Assembly: GCA_964410625.1 (NCBI GenBank)
Contig: CAYPHY010000063.1
Coordinates: 1 to 21,446, forward strand
Reading direction: 5' to 3'
DNA length: 21,446 nt
From: CAYPHY01 sp964410625
GTDB lineage: Bacteria > Chloroflexota > Anaerolineae > Promineifilales > Promineifilaceae
Positions 20,835 to 21,446 of the stretch are shown here, piece by piece. Position 1 is the stretch's first letter. Each line of letters opens with the position of its first letter. The notes below the pieces were generated by a model, which was not told the origin of the DNA, did not search any database, and was given only the letters and a program-made list of their open reading frames with translations. A program made the position numbers and the translations under genes.

Positions 20835-21446
20835 GCGCTCAAGCGAAAAGCGCGGAGACGCAGAGGGGCAGAGCGCGTCAGTGGATCGTGTTGCCATTGC
20901 CCTGCTGCTGTTGCTCTATCTACTGACCGGCGGATTATACGCCATTTACACTCCCGACTGGCAAGCACCGGACGAACCAGCGCATTACAACTATATCCAC
21001 CAGCTTGCCGCCGGGCGGTTACCGGTGATTGAGCCGGGTGATTATGATCAAGCCTATATTGAGCAAATCGTCGGTTCCGGCTTCGACCCGCAATACGACA
21101 TTCAAACGCTGCGCTATGAGGATTGGCAGCCCCCCCTTTATTACTTGCTGCAAACACCGGTTTATTTGTTATCGGGTGGTTCGCTAATCGCCTTACGCCT
21201 CTGCTCGGTCCTGATCGGGGCGGGGGTTGTTTGGTTGGCTTATCTGGTGGGGCGACAGTTGTTTCCGAGGCGGCCGTACCTTGCCCTGGCGACGGCCGTT
21301 TTTGTCGCCTTCCTTCCCCAACATATCGCCATTCTCGCCTCGGTCAACAACGACAGCCTTGCGGAGCTACTCATTGCCGCCATCTTGCTCTTACTCGTAA
21401 CCCCTGTAGCGCGATTTGCTAAATCGCGGCGCGATTTGCCAAATCG
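20827..21446 (+). CDS. GT-C-type membrane glycosyltransferase (partial, runs off right edge)
   Basis: An open frame of 206 codons continues past the window. After a hydrophilic N-terminus, the first transmembrane helix is at about residues 22-38. It is followed by APDEPAHYNYIHQLAAGRLP, a loop typical of GT-C/PMT-like mannosyl- or arabinosyl-type transferases (acidic residues after TM1). Next come EDWQPPLYYLLQTP and the ASVNNDSLAELL segment characteristic of these families. They transfer sugars from polyprenyl-phosphate donors outside the membrane. ATG 20827 overlaps the GGT stop by 8 nt (coupled translation); a GTG at 20881 is the alternative. The N-terminal coding DNA (AAAAGCGCGGAGACGCAGAG) is repeat-like, and the last 41 bases are a palindromic repeat, so the true C-terminal continuation is uncertain. 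Confidence 0.75.
   Translation, partial: MSERSSEKRGDAEGQSASVDRVAIALLLLLYLLTGGLYAIYTPDWQAPDEPAHYNYIHQLAAGRLPVIEPGDYDQAYIEQIVGSGFDPQYDIQTLRYEDWQPPLYYLLQTPVYLLSGGSLIALRLCSVLIGAGVVWLAYLVGRQLFPRRPYLALATAVFVAFLPQHIAILASVNNDSLAELLIAAILLLLVTPVARFAKSRRDLPN
21412..21446. repeat. 20-bp-period palindromic repeat (CGATTTGCYAAATCG)
   Basis: CGATTTGCTAAATCG (21412-21426) and CGATTTGCCAAATCG (21432-21446) are near-perfect 15-bp palindromes spaced by 20 bp, preceded by GTAGCG. They lie within the open frame of the GT-C gene and are read as RFAKSRRDLPN. The array is cut by the window edge. Confidence 0.9.

Overview
The window looks like a chromosomal segment of a Chloroflexota bacterium, probably an Anaerolineae-type lineage. 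This is an inference from gene content: a CSLREA-type beta-helix exoprotein, a choice-of-anchor B propeller protein, large YfhO-like and GT-C membrane proteins and a YhfC-like domain. It also rests on the very frequent hexamer CGGCCG and on -10 boxes lying almost against start codons. No taxonomic marker (rRNA, tRNA, ribosomal protein) is present, so the assignment is tentative.

Layout. 1-1227: a FemAB-like aminoacyltransferase on the minus strand. Its stop codon lies in an octamer tandem repeat, and its reading frame carries an in-frame copy of a purine-rich, roughly 8-bp-unit repeat; a related repeat fills the gap upstream of it. 1352-2088: a coiled-coil/zinc-ribbon protein. 2089-2617: a compact cassette, a GxxExxY/PD-(D/E)XK-type gene between inverted repeats of about 45 bp, sitting exactly between the stop codons of two convergent genes. 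2619-4867: a lipoprotein class B penicillin-binding protein. 5048-11772: three exported proteins, each with its own promoter: a CSLREA/beta-helix protein, a lipoprotein fusing acetolactate decarboxylase to a BMP-type solute-binding domain, and a choice-of-anchor B protein. 11803-12780: a PLP enzyme of the D-cysteine desulfhydrase/ACC deaminase family. 12907-15185: a YfhO-like polytopic membrane protein with palindromic repeats on both sides.

15213-19136 is a minus-strand operon joined by overlaps or near-abutting ends. In transcription order it encodes a 65-aa PLDc_N membrane protein, an ABC ATPase, a YhfC-protease/ABC-2 permease fusion and an M20 peptidase. The first three recall the yxlE-yxlF-yxlG arrangement of Bacillus. 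Divergent from it, 19236-21446 holds a gamma-glutamyltransferase whose stop overlaps the start of a GT-C membrane glycosyltransferase cut by the window edge; that gene ends in a 20-bp-period palindromic repeat.

Three themes recur. First, small palindromic or octamer repeats sit between genes and also inside genes in frame. Second, five genes have a -10 box only 6-14 nt before the start codon, suggesting leaderless or very short-leader mRNAs. Third, two unusual domain fusions occur (ALDC-BMP and YhfC-ABC2). I saw no CRISPR array, RNA gene, integrase or recognisable transposase.
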